A stretch of 64,000 nt of DNA from Anomaloglossus baeobatrachus (lineage: Eukaryota > Chordata > Amphibia > Anura > Aromobatidae), in NCBI RefSeq assembly GCF_048569485.1, contig NC_134357.1, positions 475,707,187 through 475,771,186 of the forward strand, written 5' to 3'. Shown here in pieces: positions 21,655 through 34,300 of this stretch (position 1 is the first letter of the stretch; each line of letters begins with the position of its first letter). The notes under the pieces are model-generated. The model made no database searches and was not told where the DNA came from. It worked only from the letters and a program-made list of their open reading frames with translations. The position numbers and the translations under genes are program-made.

Positions 21655-24600
21655 CTACTATTATGTCACTATATGGCAGTATTTGTGTGGCATTGCTACA
21701 TTTGTACTACCGTATTTCCACAGTATTTAATGGTATCTGCAATGCTTAGCGTTGTTATTAGATTTTTATTTACATATAGAGCTGTTATTTTGTCAATAGA
21801 TTTTGCTATATGAGCACTCTATGGCGGTATTTTCATACATATGTGGCACTATTACTTGGTTCTATACAGAATATTATTTTTACCTGGCGGTTCTAGCAAT
21901 ATATAACATTGTCTTCAAAATATCATGTATATATGTTTCTGGTAATTGAACAGTACATTTTGGTATTTGAGCACTATATGGCGGTATTTATGTGGCCATG
22001 TATTGCACTGTTGATGTGGTTCAGCGTTACAGAATTTGATTTTTGCAGATTATGTCAATGTCGGCAATATATATCAATGTTATTAGTTTACAATGTGTGG
22101 ATGGAGCTGTTATTTGGTTATTTGAGCACTATGTGGCGGTATTTACTTAAGCATGGTGTAGCACTGCTACTTAAGTACCATAATGAATATTATTTTTACA
22201 GTTTATATCGATGTCATCAATCTGTAGCAATATTATTAGATTACTATACATGTACAGAACTATTATTTGATCAATGTATTTTAGCATTTGAGCACTATAT
22301 GGCGGTATTTACTTAAGCATTGTGTGGCAGTGCTACTTAGGTACTATACAGAATATTATTTTCCCAGCTTATATCAATGTCAGCAATGTATAGAGATGTT
22401 ATTACATTACTATGTGTGGATGAAGTAAATACTTAGTCAATGTTTTTTGCCATTTGAGCAATATATGGCGGTATTTATCTAAATTTTGCGCGACATTTCC
22501 ACTTAAGTGCTGTACAGAATATTATTTTTACAATTTATATCGGTGTCATCAATCTGTAGCAATGTTTTTAGAGTACGATATATGTACAGAACTAATATTT
22601 GGTCAATGTATTTTATCATTTGAGCACTCTATGGCGGTATTTACTTAAGCATTGTGTGGCACTGCTACATAGGTACTGTACACAATATTATTTTTGCAGT
22701 TTATATCCATGTCAGCAATGTTTAGCGATGTTATCAGATTACTATGTGTGGATGAAGAAAATACTTAGTCAATGTATTTTGCCATTTGAGCACTCTATGG
22801 CGGTATTTATCTAAATTTTGTGAGGCATTTCCACTTAGGTACTATACAGAACATTATTTTTGCAGTTTATATCAATGTCATCAATCTATAGCAATGTTAT
22901 TAGATTACTATATATGTACAGAACTATTATTTGGTCAATGTATTTGAGTATTATGGCGGTATTTACTTAAGCTTTGTATGGCACTGCCACTTAGGTACTA
23001 TACACAATATTATTTTTTCAGTTTACTGTATAGCAATGTCAGCAATGTATAGTGATGTTATCAGATTACTATGTGTAGATGAACTAAATACTTAGTCAAT
23101 GTATTTTTGCCATTTGAGCACTACATGGCGGTATTTATCTAAATATTGTGCGACTTTCCACTTAGGTACTATCCAGAATATTATTTTTGCAGTTTATATC
23201 GGAGTCATCAATCTGTAGCAATGTAATTAAATTACTATATATGTACAGAACTATTATTTGGTCAAAGTATTAGAGCATTATGGCGGTATTTACTTAAGCT
23301 TTGTATGGCACTGCCACTTAGGTACTATACACAATATTATTTTTGCAGTTTATGTCAATGTCAGCAATGTATAGTGATGTTATTAGATTAGTTTGTGTGG
23401 ATGAAGTAAATATTTAGTCAACATATTTTGTCATTTGAGCACTCCATAGCTGTATTTATCTAAATTTTGTGTGGCATTAACACTTAGATACTATAGAGAA
23501 TATTATTTTTGCAGTTTATATCGGTGTCATTAATCTGTAGCGATGTTATTAGATTACTGTATACATACAGTGTTATTATTTGTTCAATGTATTTTACCAT
23601 TTGAGCACTCTATGGCAGTATTTACTTAAGCATTGTGTGGCACTACTACTTAGGTACGATACAGAAGACTATTTTTGCAGTTTATTTCAATGTCAGCAAT
23701 ATATAGCGATGTTATTAGATTACTATGTGTGGATGAACTAAATACTTAGTCAATATATTTTTGCCATTTGAGCACTCTATGGCGGTATTTATCTAAATTT
23801 TTCATTTCCACTTAGGTACTATGCAGAATATTATTTTTAAAGTTTATATTGGTGTCATAAAACTATAGCAATGTTATTAGAGTACTATATATGACAGAGC
23901 TAATATTTGGTCAGTATATTTGAGCACTCTATGGCGGTATTTACTTAAGCTTTGCATGGCACTGCTATTTACTATACAGAATATTTTTTTCCAGCTTATA
24001 TCAATGTTAGCAATGTATCGAGATCTTATAGATTACTATGTGTGGATGAAAAAAACACTTAGTCAATGTATTTTGCCATTTGAGCACTCTATGGCAGTAT
24101 TTCTCTAAATTTTGTGCGGCATTTCCACTTAGATACTATACAGAATATTACTTTTGCAGTTTATATCAGTGTCATCAATATGTAGCAATGTTTTTAAAGT
24201 ACTATATATCTACAGAGCTATTACTGTATTTGGTCAATGTATTTGAGCACTCTATGGCGGTATTTACTTACGCTTTGTATGGCACTGCTACTTAGGCACT
24301 ATGCAGAATATTATTTTTTCAGTTTATATCACTGTCACCAATCTGTAGCAATGTTCTTAGACTACTAAAAATGTACAAAGCTATTATTAGATCAATGTAT
24401 TTTATCATTTGAGCACTCTATGGCGGTATTTATTGAAGCATTGTGTGTCACTGCTACCTTGGCCCTAAACAGAATATTACTTTTACTGTGCAGAGTGCTG
24501 GCAAAAATGCATATTCTTATTAGACTAGTATGTATGGGGTTGTTAATTGTTCAAGCTATTTTGGTATGAGAGCAGTGTATGGCGGTATTTATTTATTCAT

Positions 24601-24945
24601 TGTGTGGCACTGCTGCTTAGGTACTGTGCTAAATATTTTTTGGGATGGTAGCAAAGTAGACTTTTGTTATTAGATTAACTTTAAGCACTGAGTTATTCTT
24701 TGGTCAGTGTGTTTTGGTATTTGAGCACTCAATGGCGATATTTCCATGAACATGTGTTGCACTATAATTAGGAACTATACAATATATATTTTGCAATATA
24801 TGGCGGTGGTGGTAGAATATAATATCTTATTTAGGCAACTACATGGAAGGTGTATTTGGCCGTACTGGCATTTAGAAAGCACAGTGTATGACGGCATTAA
24901 TTACGCACTATATGGTATAGCTATTTATACATATCATAGGGGTGC
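21655..24945 (+). repeat. Diverged satellite array, unit about 163 bp, about 20 units
   Basis: The motif GAGCACTCTATGGCGGTATT recurs about every 155-168 bp (for example near 21966, 22288, 22621, 22788, 23922, 24245). In most units it is followed by GTGTGGCACTGCTACTTAGG, a GAATATTATTTTTGCAGTTT segment and TAGTCAATGTATTTTGCCAT. Alternating subtypes suggest a two-unit higher-order pattern. Units decay towards both ends. Confidence 0.85.
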
Positions 24946-26139
24946 TCTTCATTGAAAGATACCGCCCAGATTAAAACCCAACATGACACCCACCCTGCAG
25001 ATGGATGGCGCTTACACCTTTTTTTAACCCTTAGTGGTCACCCTTAAGGAACCTGTTCTTTCGCCGCAGCACTACTCACAACACGTATTACCGCATCCAT
25101 CCAATTCCTGAATTCTTCCATCTTTGAGTCCACAATTCAGTTTTTTCCCCCCTCAATAATTGATCGGATCGGTACTTCCCGGTAATCTGATCCGGGATCA
25201 TGGGGCGATATATGTTTCTAGAGATCTAGAGGGCAAAGACTGAGGTCAGGAGGAGGCAGAGGCTTACCAGCTGACCTCCTTCACAGCTCATTTGCATATT
25301 TAAAGGGGAAGTACACTTTTTTTGGTGAGATTTTTCCTCCCTATCTTTTTCCTCCTCAGTTCATAATAGGCTGAGAGGCCAGTTACAAGAGCCTCTGCTT
25401 GCTGTCAGTGAATGGAAAAGCTTTCCCAACCCACATCACAGCTGAATATGTGTTACAATTGCATCCAGTCTAGACAATCCTCTGTGAGGCTACTACATCA
25501 GCAGCGGTTTGTTACAGTGTATCAGTGCAGGCTGATGCCTCTATTACCCGTCAGGTCCCTGTGAATATTTCATGAGCGTGCATCTCCACGATTAATCAGC
25601 CTTTAGGGTCATCACAATCCTCTTCCCCGTACCGGAGAGGAAGCAATTACTTGGCGCTTGATGCAGAGCGTTGTGCTTGTTTTGCAATGCTCTGCAGAAT
25701 AACAACGCGCTGCGGAATTACAAGGACGCGTCCTGCCAGACCTTATTACTGCGCCACTATCCTGAATACATCTCACCCAATGTATTCTGATCTACAGAGA
25801 GAACCATCCGTGTATGGGAAAACATATCTCCATATAGGAAGCCTCCGCTCATTTAAAGGGGAGTTCCATATTCTCACCATGTCCTTACAGGAGACCAATC
25901 AGTACAAAGGTCCCTTTAATCAGCGGCATATACAATTTCTATGACTTGTACAAAGCAGAAAAATTTGGGCAAGGGGGCGGTTATGTTATGATGGCAAGTT
26001 GGGACCACTGCAGATAGGGCTGGATTTAGAGGACAGCAGACTGAGCAAGTGTATTGGAGACCCCATAACTATAGGAACCCAAATGAGCCACCTAAGGGTT
26101 TATCAGCATTATTTACAGCATTATTGTGATCTTATTCAG
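24946..26139. other. Non-coding with a dispersed-repeat fragment
   Basis: Bases 25300-25530 (TTGCTGTCAGTGAATGG, then TGTATCAGTGCAGG) match a fragment at about 38700-38870, so both are copies of one dispersed family. The stretch 25560-25850 is of balanced composition without repeat character and could be unique or conserved DNA. No gene recognised. Confidence 0.45.
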
Positions 26140-27640
26140 AAATAGCATTGCTGTATATTGTAGCACTATATGGCAGTATTTTCTAGATAATATTTGCATA
26201 TATTGGGGATATTAGATGGCGGTGATGTGTATTTCGGTATTATCTTAGCATTATATGATGGTGTTATTTGGGACATGTATAGCAGTATTATCTTAGCAGT
26301 ATATGGTGCTGTTATTTGGGATATGTATAGCAGGATTATTTTAGAATTATATGGTGGTTTTATATGGGGTATATACTGCAGTATTATCTTAGCATTATAT
26401 GATGGTGTTATATGGGATATGTATAGCAGTATTTCCTTAGCATTATATAGTGATGTTATTTGAGATATATATGGCAGTATTAATTACCTTAGCATTATAT
26501 GGTAATGCTATATGGGATATGTATAGCAGTATTATCTTAGCATTATATGGGGATATTATTTGAGATATATATGGCACTATTATCTTAGCATTCTATGGTG
26601 GTGTTATAATGGATATATATAGCAGTATTATTTTAGCATTATATAATGGTGTTACGTGGGATATAATAATAATAATAATATAATAATCTTTATTTCTATA
26701 GCGCCAACATATTCCGCAGCGCTTTACAATTCAGGAGGAACATATACATATCATATACATAAACATATACAAACAAGTAACAATTATAGAGGATACAATA
26801 TTTAAAAGGAATATATATTTATTTAAAAGGATATATATTTCAATATTTTCTTAACATTATATGGTTGTATCATTTGAGATATGCATGGCAGTGTTAATTA
26901 TCTTAGCATTATATGGTAGTGTTATATGGTATATGTATAGCAATAATTATCTTAGCATTATATAGTGGTGTTATATGGGATATGTATAGCAGTATTATCT
27001 TAGCATTATATGGTGGTATTATACGGGATATGTAGAGCAGTATTATTTTAGCATTATATGGTGGTGTTATATGGGATAGGTATAGCAGTATTATTTTAGC
27101 ATTATATAGTGGTGTTACATGGGATAAGTATAGCAGTATTATTTTAGCATTATATAGTGGTGTTACATGGGATAAGTATAGCAGTATTATTTTAGCATTA
27201 TATAGTGGTGTTATATGGGATATGTATAGCAGTATTATTTTAGCATTATATAGTGGTGTTACATGGGATATGTATAGCAGTATTATTTTAGCATTATATA
27301 GTGGTGTTACATGGGATAGGTATAGCAGTATTATTTTAGCATTATATAGTGGTGTTACATGGGATAAGTATAGCAGTATTATTTTAGCATTATATAGTGG
27401 TGTTACATGGGATAAGTATAGCAGTATTATTTTAGCATTATATAGTGGTCTTACATGGGATAAGTATAGCAGTATTATTTTAGCATTATATAGTGGTGTT
27501 ACATGGGATATGTATAGCAGTATTATTTTAGCATTATACAGTGGTGTTATATGGGATATGTATAGGAGTATTATCTTAGTATTATATGGAAGTGTTATAT
27601 GGGCTGTAATGTCTCATATTATCGGTGCATGTCCCCTCTG
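26140..27640 (+). repeat. 48-bp AT-rich minisatellite, about 27 units
   Basis: The unit begins CAGTATTATTTTAGCATTAT, then carries AGTGGTGTTACATGGGAT and AAGTATAG. Units are diverged on the left (26140-26660) and nearly uniform at 27060-27560. Since 48 is a multiple of three the array reads as a 16-residue repeat; this is not a protein. A different repeat interrupts it at 26662-26830. Confidence 0.95.
26662..26830 (-). repeat. Dispersed GCGCTTTACA repeat with ATT-type tail, inside the array
   Basis: An (ATA)n run leads into TTTCTATAGCGCCAACATAT and CCGCAGCGCTTTACAA. The same repeat occurs at 49203-49390, and its opposite-strand end occurs at 27648-27700. The ATT tail suggests a retroposed, LINE- or SINE-like family. 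Confidence 0.7.
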
Positions 27641-27910
27641 AAATGTAAAGTGCGGTGGAATATGTTGGCGCTATAGAAATAAAAATTATTACTGTATATC
27701 TAATACATAATTACATTCAGCTTCAATTAATTCCCCCTATTAATAAGAGGCGCTTCTCCTTGATATGTTGCACAGGCCAGTCATTTTCTTTATAAAACTA
27801 GTGGTGACTACCTTCACCCACTTGAGGTGATAATGTTACCAATAAGCTAAACATGCACCCCTGCTTCCAAACAGATCTTCATATGCTACATGGTCATCAA
27901 GGATATTTAA
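27641..27910. repeat. Fragment of the GCGCTTTACA repeat and non-coding DNA
   Basis: Bases 27648-27700 (AAAGTGCGGTGGAATATGTT, GGCGCTATAGAAATAAAAAT) are the reverse orientation of the copy at 26662. The remainder to 27910 holds nothing recognised. Confidence 0.6.
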
Positions 27911-28234
27911 AGGGAAACCCTCCTTTTATAAAACAAAACCATAAAATTTTACAGTAAAAAGCTCCTAACAATGTTGAGTACCGCAATCGTTTCTACTCCA
28001 AGCCCATTTAAAGCTACAATCAGATTTCTGCTGGCTGGAAAAGAGCAGTGCATTGTGGGAGCTCAAGGATCACAGAATGGAGCTCTTTGGTCACATGACT
28101 GACTGCGCAGTGGAGAACACTCATGGTCTGTCGCTAACGGCGACCAATAGAATCCTGAATGCTCAACATTCCAAGTAGATTTAAATTGAGGAATGTTGTC
28201 ACTAGGAGCGGTGCTCTTTAAATGGACATTCCCT
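27911..28234. mobile_element. TTAA-flanked MITE, 324 bp
   Basis: TTAA lies at 27907-27910 and 28235-28238. The ends are AGGGAAACCC on the left and the complement of AGGGAATGTC on the right. No frame. TTAA target sites are used by piggyBac and Kolobok families; the short ends do not decide between them. Confidence 0.6.
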
Positions 28235-28238
28235 TTAA

Positions 28239-28685
28239 GTGGTTGAGCCATGTTCGCTGATTACAAAGTCATTAATTTTACAGAGCGGAACCCTTGATTA
28301 CATGACATTATAAACCCTATTCACTCGTCTACTTCAGATCCTGCACGTCTTAAAGTGTTGAAGCTGGAAAGCCGGGGGGATTAGCGTGTGGTGGTAAATT
28401 AATATTTCGTAAGGAGAAGCAAAATCACACAGGTATCATCCTGCTGCTTCTTCAAGATACTCACAGAGCTGAAGTGGCTGCATCTCCAGGGATATATTAA
28501 CTGTCTCCTGTTTTACCTATTACTTAGGATCTGCCGATATTCCGGCAGTCTTGTATAAGACCGGTCAGGTCCTCACGTTCAGCCATATGGAGAATAATGA
28601 ATGAGTCCCAATGAGTTGTTCTTGCGGAATTCTTTGGTTTATTCCCTGGCTCCGCCCCTGAGCAAATATACAAATGAACTACATT

Positions 28686-28730
<45 letters not shown>
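28239..28730. other. Non-coding; ends in a (TA)n microsatellite
   Basis: 28239-28685 holds nothing recognised. About 28689-28729 is a pure TA run in which the following Tc1 element sits. Confidence 0.6.
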
Positions 28731-28732
<2 letters not shown>

Positions 28733-28734
<2 letters not shown>

Positions 28735-29668
28735 ATACAGAGCAAAAGTTTGGACCCACCTACTCATCTCTAGAACAACTGTTGTTAGGAGGCTTTGTGC
28801 AGCGGGCCTTCATGGTAAAATAGCTGCTAGGAAACCACTGCTAAGGACAGGCAACAAGCAGAAGAGACTTGTTTGGGCTAAAGAACACGAGGAATAGACA
28901 TTAGACCAGTGGAAATCTGTACTTTGGTTTGATGAGTCCAAATTTGAGATCTTTGGATCCAATCATCGTGTCTTTGTAGAAAAGGTGAACGGATGGACTC
29001 TACATGGCTGGTTCCCACCGTGAAGCATGGAGGAGGAGGTGTGATGGTGTGGGGGTGCTTTGCTGGTGACACTGTTGAGGATTTATTCAAAATTGAAGGC
29101 ATACTGAACCAGCATGGCTACCACAGCATCTTGCAGCGGCGTGCTATTCCATCCGGTTTGCGTTTAGTTGGACCATCATTTATTTTTCAACAGGACAATG
29201 ACCCCAAACACACCTCCAGGCTGTGTAAGGGCTATGTGTCTAAGCAGGAGAGTGATGGGGTGCTACGCCAGATGACCTGGCCTCCACAGTCACCAGACCT
29301 GAACCCAATCGAGATGGTTTGGGGTGAGCTGGACCGCAGAGTGAAGGCAAAAGGGCCAAAAAGTGCTAAGCATTTCTGGGAACTCCTTCAAGACTGTTGG
29401 AAAACCATTTCCGGTGACTACTTCTTGAAGCTCATCAAGAGAATGCCAAGAGTGTGCAAAGTAGTAATCAAAGCAAAAGGTGGCTACTTTGAAGAACTTA
29501 GAATATAAGACATATTTTCAGTTGTATCACACTTTTTTGTTAAGTAATTCATTCCACATGTGATAATTCATAGTTTTTATGCCTTCAATGTGAATCTACA
29601 ATTTTTAGAGCTATGAAAATAAAGAAAACTCTTTGAATGAGGTGTAGCCAAACTTTTGGTCTGTACTG
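28733..29668 (+). mobile_element. Tc1-like transposon, internally deleted, 936 bp
   Basis: TA duplications flank it at 28731-28732 and 29669-29670. Its ends are CAATACAGAGCAAAAGTTTG and the complement of CAGTACAGACCAAAAGTTTG. At about 0.94 kb it is shorter than a full Tc1 (about 1.6 kb): the transposase N-terminal DNA-binding part is missing. The 3' end (GCCTTCAATGTGAATCTACA) is shared with the relics at 39025-39178 and 41256-41360. Confidence 0.88.
28750..29508 (+). pseudogene. Tc1 transposase remnant (DD34E core)
   Basis: The remnant reads from the end of the DNA-binding part (TTVVRRLCAAGLHGKIAARK) through LWFDESKFEIFG near 28925 (first Asp), HGGGGVMVWGCF near 29025, FQQDNDPKHTS near 29190 (second Asp) and SPDLNPIEMVW near 29290 (Glu). 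A stop after KEHEE near 28895 and a frame change near 28990 disable it. All three catalytic acids are still readable. Confidence 0.88.
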
Positions 29669-31789
29669 TATATACATATATATAAAGAGCTCCAAATCTC
29701 CTGCACAGGCTATAGTTAAGGTCCCTAAACAGTTCCTGTTACTTCCCATACTAAATATGTCCAATAAAAAAAGCATTTTAATGCCTGCTCATGCTATATT
29801 AAAATTACTGTTCTGGAGTCAAGGGGGTGGAGCCATTAGTGGCAAGGAATGCAAAGCTTAAAAAGCCACCTTGATTGACATCCCCCAAAGAAAGGGCATG
29901 TTATCTTAAGCCCTCCTGAAATCCTGTGCATGCACCATTGTGTACCGCCATCTTCTAGTTCCAATGTACATGCACACTCAACTTTACTGAGCATGCACTG
30001 GAATGAGCAGATAACAGTAAATTAGCGGGATTTCCAATAGACTAGAGAAGGCACAACCTGTCCTTAGAATGGGTGGATTTTGATCATGACCATCCTTTTC
30101 TTCAGAGCAGTTTCACCTCCTTAACTATAAGAAAGGCAATTTATACATAAAACATTAAAGCCTTAAAAAAGCTTTTTTTTCTAATGATCATATTACCTGT
30201 GAAAAAGCAAAACAGTTAAAATAATGGAGTGATGGTGGATTGGGGTCGTAAACCCAGATTTCACAATTCTGGTTACCAGCATCCACCACTAGGGGTAGTT
30301 AAGGAGCTTGCTGCATACAGGGTTATTAGCACCAGGCTCCCCCTAGTGGTAGCTACATGCACAATAATGGTTTAATAAACCTTATAGATATCTAATCTAT
30401 TGTGTGTTCACCTTTAAGACTACAATGTAGAGAAACCCCCTGAGGAAAGGATCGCTGAAACGCGCGTCGGGGCATTGCGGTGTACTTTGGAGCCTTCACA
30501 GACCACTTAAGGTATAATTCTCCTTGTAAATCAAACAAACATTAATCATATTTTACTACATAGGATCATTATACCATCATCTTTCTCATATATGACATAT
30601 GATTTGGATATTTAATCTTGCACTGTGCACTTTGTCATATATTATGGATAGATATTTAGTTTAATAAGTGATCTTGGCACTATGCACTTTATTTTCCTAG
30701 TAAAACTAGTAAAAATTTATGGGACTTTTTTTCATGCCTTGTATTTATATGGACTTGTAAAGAATACTTATTTTAATTATTGAATAAAAATAAGAATTTT
30801 AACGCTATTTACACCATCATTTCCCTTATTTATTTCTTTAATCCTCACGGATTTCTATCTGAAGGCATTTTTGATGTTTATTGAAATTTAATGGTGATCT
30901 TTATACGGAAATTTTGATTCTTATTTACAATGTAGAGATGTAGCAGAGCTGAATTTGTCATTGATTAGGAATATATCGTACATTCAAAAATTGCATCTCT
31001 GTGAATTGAGAATTATTTTGGAAACAGGAGCTGTAAAGACGTGACCAGCGATGTCGAATTGTAACTTTCATAACGAAATAATTATCTTAATGAACGCATT
31101 TTTATGGGGTAATTATGGCTCTTGTGTAATTGCGGCGGCACAGAGGCACAGTTAGCGGTAACCTCAGCATGACTTCTACAATGGGTCATTAAATTATTTA
31201 TTGTCGGACACCCGCAAGCTTCTGCTAGGTCCCCAATCTCATTTTTATTTTACATTTTATTGTTTGTATTGCATCATATTATTTAAATTTAAAGGGCCGG
31301 TACATTTTTTTTTAAAGTTTCTATGTTAGAGTCAGTCTTTACTGATGCTCTGTAATTCATATCATGTTAATGCCTCTTTCCTGCTTCATCTCTTGATTGC
31401 CGTCTTGGAAGCCAGATATAATCTTGCCTGTGAGCTAATTAGCGATAGCGGGACAAATTAAATTTTACAGCACATTTGAAAAGTGACGGCACGCTGAAAC
31501 TAATCGGGAGAGAAACCGGGAGATAGTTGGGCAAGTCATTTCCGCAAGCGGTTCTATTATTATATGTGACAGTACACTTTACAGGCTGTGGGAGGCAATT
31601 CATAGAAAGTGTTCGTAGTTCTAATTGCGGCTGGGAATATCTATCTCAGTGACGATGAGATCATAAAGATCCTTTATATACAGTAACATTATTGGAAAAT
31701 CAGTACCTCCAACATGGGAAAGTAAGTACACCCCAAAGAAATGAGCATAAGCAATAGGAAACGCACAGCACAAAACTTTCCTGGATGTC
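29669..31789. other. Non-coding with dispersed-repeat fragments
   Basis: 29700-30150 looks like a dispersed repeat. 30285-30350 has an imperfect inverted pair (CCACTAGGGG ... CCCCCTAGTGG). 30438-30800 carries the order CCCTGAGGAA ... GAAACGCGCGTCGGGG of a frog-type dispersed repeat, also met in the fold-back insertion near 1100. 30950-31650 is balanced, non-repetitive DNA and may be unique or conserved non-coding sequence. No gene recognised. Confidence 0.45.
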
Positions 31790-34300
31790 TCAAGTCATGA
31801 TAATACTGATCACAGGTCCATATCTTATGGGCTTTATTGGTGATCCTTGGTGATCCAGCATTGACTGATCAAGTGACTTGTTACCCATCTCCAGTTCTTC
31901 GTTCCTGTTGACAAACAGGTGAGCAGGGTTCACATCTGATGACAAATCAAGTTTTGAATTCTTCTGTGATGTTCTAGCATCCATATCTGATGGTTTGTTG
32001 GTCAACCTTGGTGATCTTGTGATCAGTTATGGTGATTTGTTTCTTATCTGGAAATCCAGTTGTCCCTGTTGACAAATTGGTCTTTTCTCACATTCATGAT
32101 GATTTCTTGATCATCCTTGGTGACCCAACAGTCAATCATAGTGATTGAGTAACTTGTCTTTCATCTTACTTAAAGGTTGACAAATTGGTCAGCAGTCTCC
32201 ACAATTGATCGCAAAAGCAGTTTTGAATTCTTCTGTGAGGTTCTAGCATCCATATCTGATGGTTTGTAGGTCAACCTTGGTGATCTTGTGATCAGTTATG
32301 GTGATTTGTTTCTTATCTGGAAATCCAGTAGTCCCTGTTGACAAATTGGTCTTTTCCCCACATTCATGATGATTCTTTGGCTATCCTTGGTGACCCAGTA
32401 GTCAATCATAATGGTTGAGTAACTTGTCTTCCATCTTAGTTATGGTTGACAAAGTGGTCAGCAGTCTCCACAACTGATCATGAAAGCTGTTTTGAATTCT
32501 TCTGTGAGGTTCTAGCATCTATGTATGATGGTTCACTGGTCAACCTTGGTGATCATGTGATCATTTATGGTGATGTACTGATTTGTTTCTTATCCGGGAA
32601 ACCTGTAGTGCCTGTTGACAAATTGGTGTTTTTCCCACGTTCATGATGACTTCTTGGTCACCCTTGGTGACCCAACAGTCAATCATAGTGATTGAGTAAC
32701 TTATCTTCCATCTTAGTTGTTGACAAATTGATCAGCTGGATCCATATCTAATTAGGAAAGTGGTTTCTGTTTCTCTGAGGATTTAGTATCCATATTTGAT
32801 GGCTTATTGGTCATTCTTGGTCATCTTGTGGTCATTCATGGTGATGGAGTGGTTTATCTCTCACCTGGTTATCCAGTAGTTCCTGTTGACAAATTGGTCC
32901 TTCTTCCATAATCATGTAGATCTCATCTGTCAATCTTTGTCATTCAATAGTCAATCAAGGTGATCAAGTAGTTTGTCTCTCACCTTGTGATCCAGTGCTT
33001 ACTTCTTCTTGATGAATTTACCATTCCCCCACAATCATGTATGAACATCTGATGATTTCTTGGTCATTCGTGGTGATCATGTGGTTTGACTCTCACCTGA
33101 TTATCCAGTAGTCCCATTTCACAAATTGATCTTTCTTCCACGATCATGATGATCTTGGTAATTCAGCAGTCAGTAATGGTGATCATGTGATTTATCTATC
33201 ATCTGTTGATCCAGTGATTAGTTCCTCTTGATAAATTGGTTATTTCCCCATGATCATCTATCCATATCTGATGTTTGATTGGTTATGTTTGGTGATCCTG
33301 CAGTCAGTCATGTTGATGGAGTGGTTTCTTCTTCAATAAGTGATCCATTGGTTAGTTCCTCTTGACAAACTGTTTCTTTGCTTACAATAATGTGTCTATA
33401 TCGGATGACTTATTGCTCATCCTTGTTGATCCAGCAGACATTCACAGTGATGGAGTGGTTTGTCCTTCATTTAGTGATCTACTGCTTAGTTCCTTTGTAT
33501 ATTGGACAGTAGGGTCCAAAACTGTCAAGAAAGTGGTTTTGTATTATTCTTTGAGTATCTGGCATTCTTATCTAATAGTTTATTGCTTATCTTTGGTGAT
33601 CCAGCAGTTACACATGGGGATCAATTGCTTTATCTGCCATCTGGTGATCCAGTAGTCCTTATTGACAAATTGGTCCCTCTCCAATGATCATGTGATGGTT
33701 TGTTTGTTGTCTTTGGTGATCCAGAAGTCATTTGTCTGTCATCTGGTGATCCAGTATTCGCTTTAGATTAATTGGTTGTTCCCAGACAATCTGGTGTTAA
33801 TATCTGTTGGTTTACTTATCTTTAGTGGTCCAAGAGTTTTGCTTTCATTTGGTGATCCAGTGCTCTAGTGCTCACTCTCTGCTACCAAACTGGTTCTTCC
33901 CTGCCCATCATGTGGTTTGTTGTGTTTTCCTTGGTGATCCAGCTGGCATCTATGCTCATTGTGAGGTCTGTCACTAATTAAGTGATCCATATCTTTACTG
34001 CTCACTCTCTGTTGACAAACTGACCCATCCCTGAGAATACCCGCCCTGTGATCATCCTTGGTGATTGCTTGATATGGTAATCAAGGGCTTTGTTTGTATT
34101 GACAAATTGGTCAACAAGATCCATATTGGAGCATGCAAAGGATTCATTTGCTTTTTCCTGAAGTACTAGTAGCCATATCTGAGGGTGTCTTGGTCCTTCT
34201 GGAGAATCCAGCATTCATCCATGGAGATCAAGATATTTGTCCCTCATCTGGTGATCCAGTATTTGGTCCCTGATATAAAATTGGTCAACAGGATGCATTT
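31790..34300 (+). repeat. Diverged satellite, unit about 270 bp
   Basis: GTTGACAAATTGGTC-type segments recur at about 32064, 32334, 32615 and 32885, and a second series at 32166, 32446 and 32712, giving a period near 270 bp made of two related halves. The core TTGGTGATCCAGTAGT appears many times. Units at 31790-32700 are alike; rightwards the array decays into short scattered TGGTGATCCAG motifs. Confidence 0.8.

Noticed and set aside
27222-27641. 139-codon frame of MYSSIILALYSGVTWD repeats
   Set aside because: 48-bp minisatellite; no gene features.
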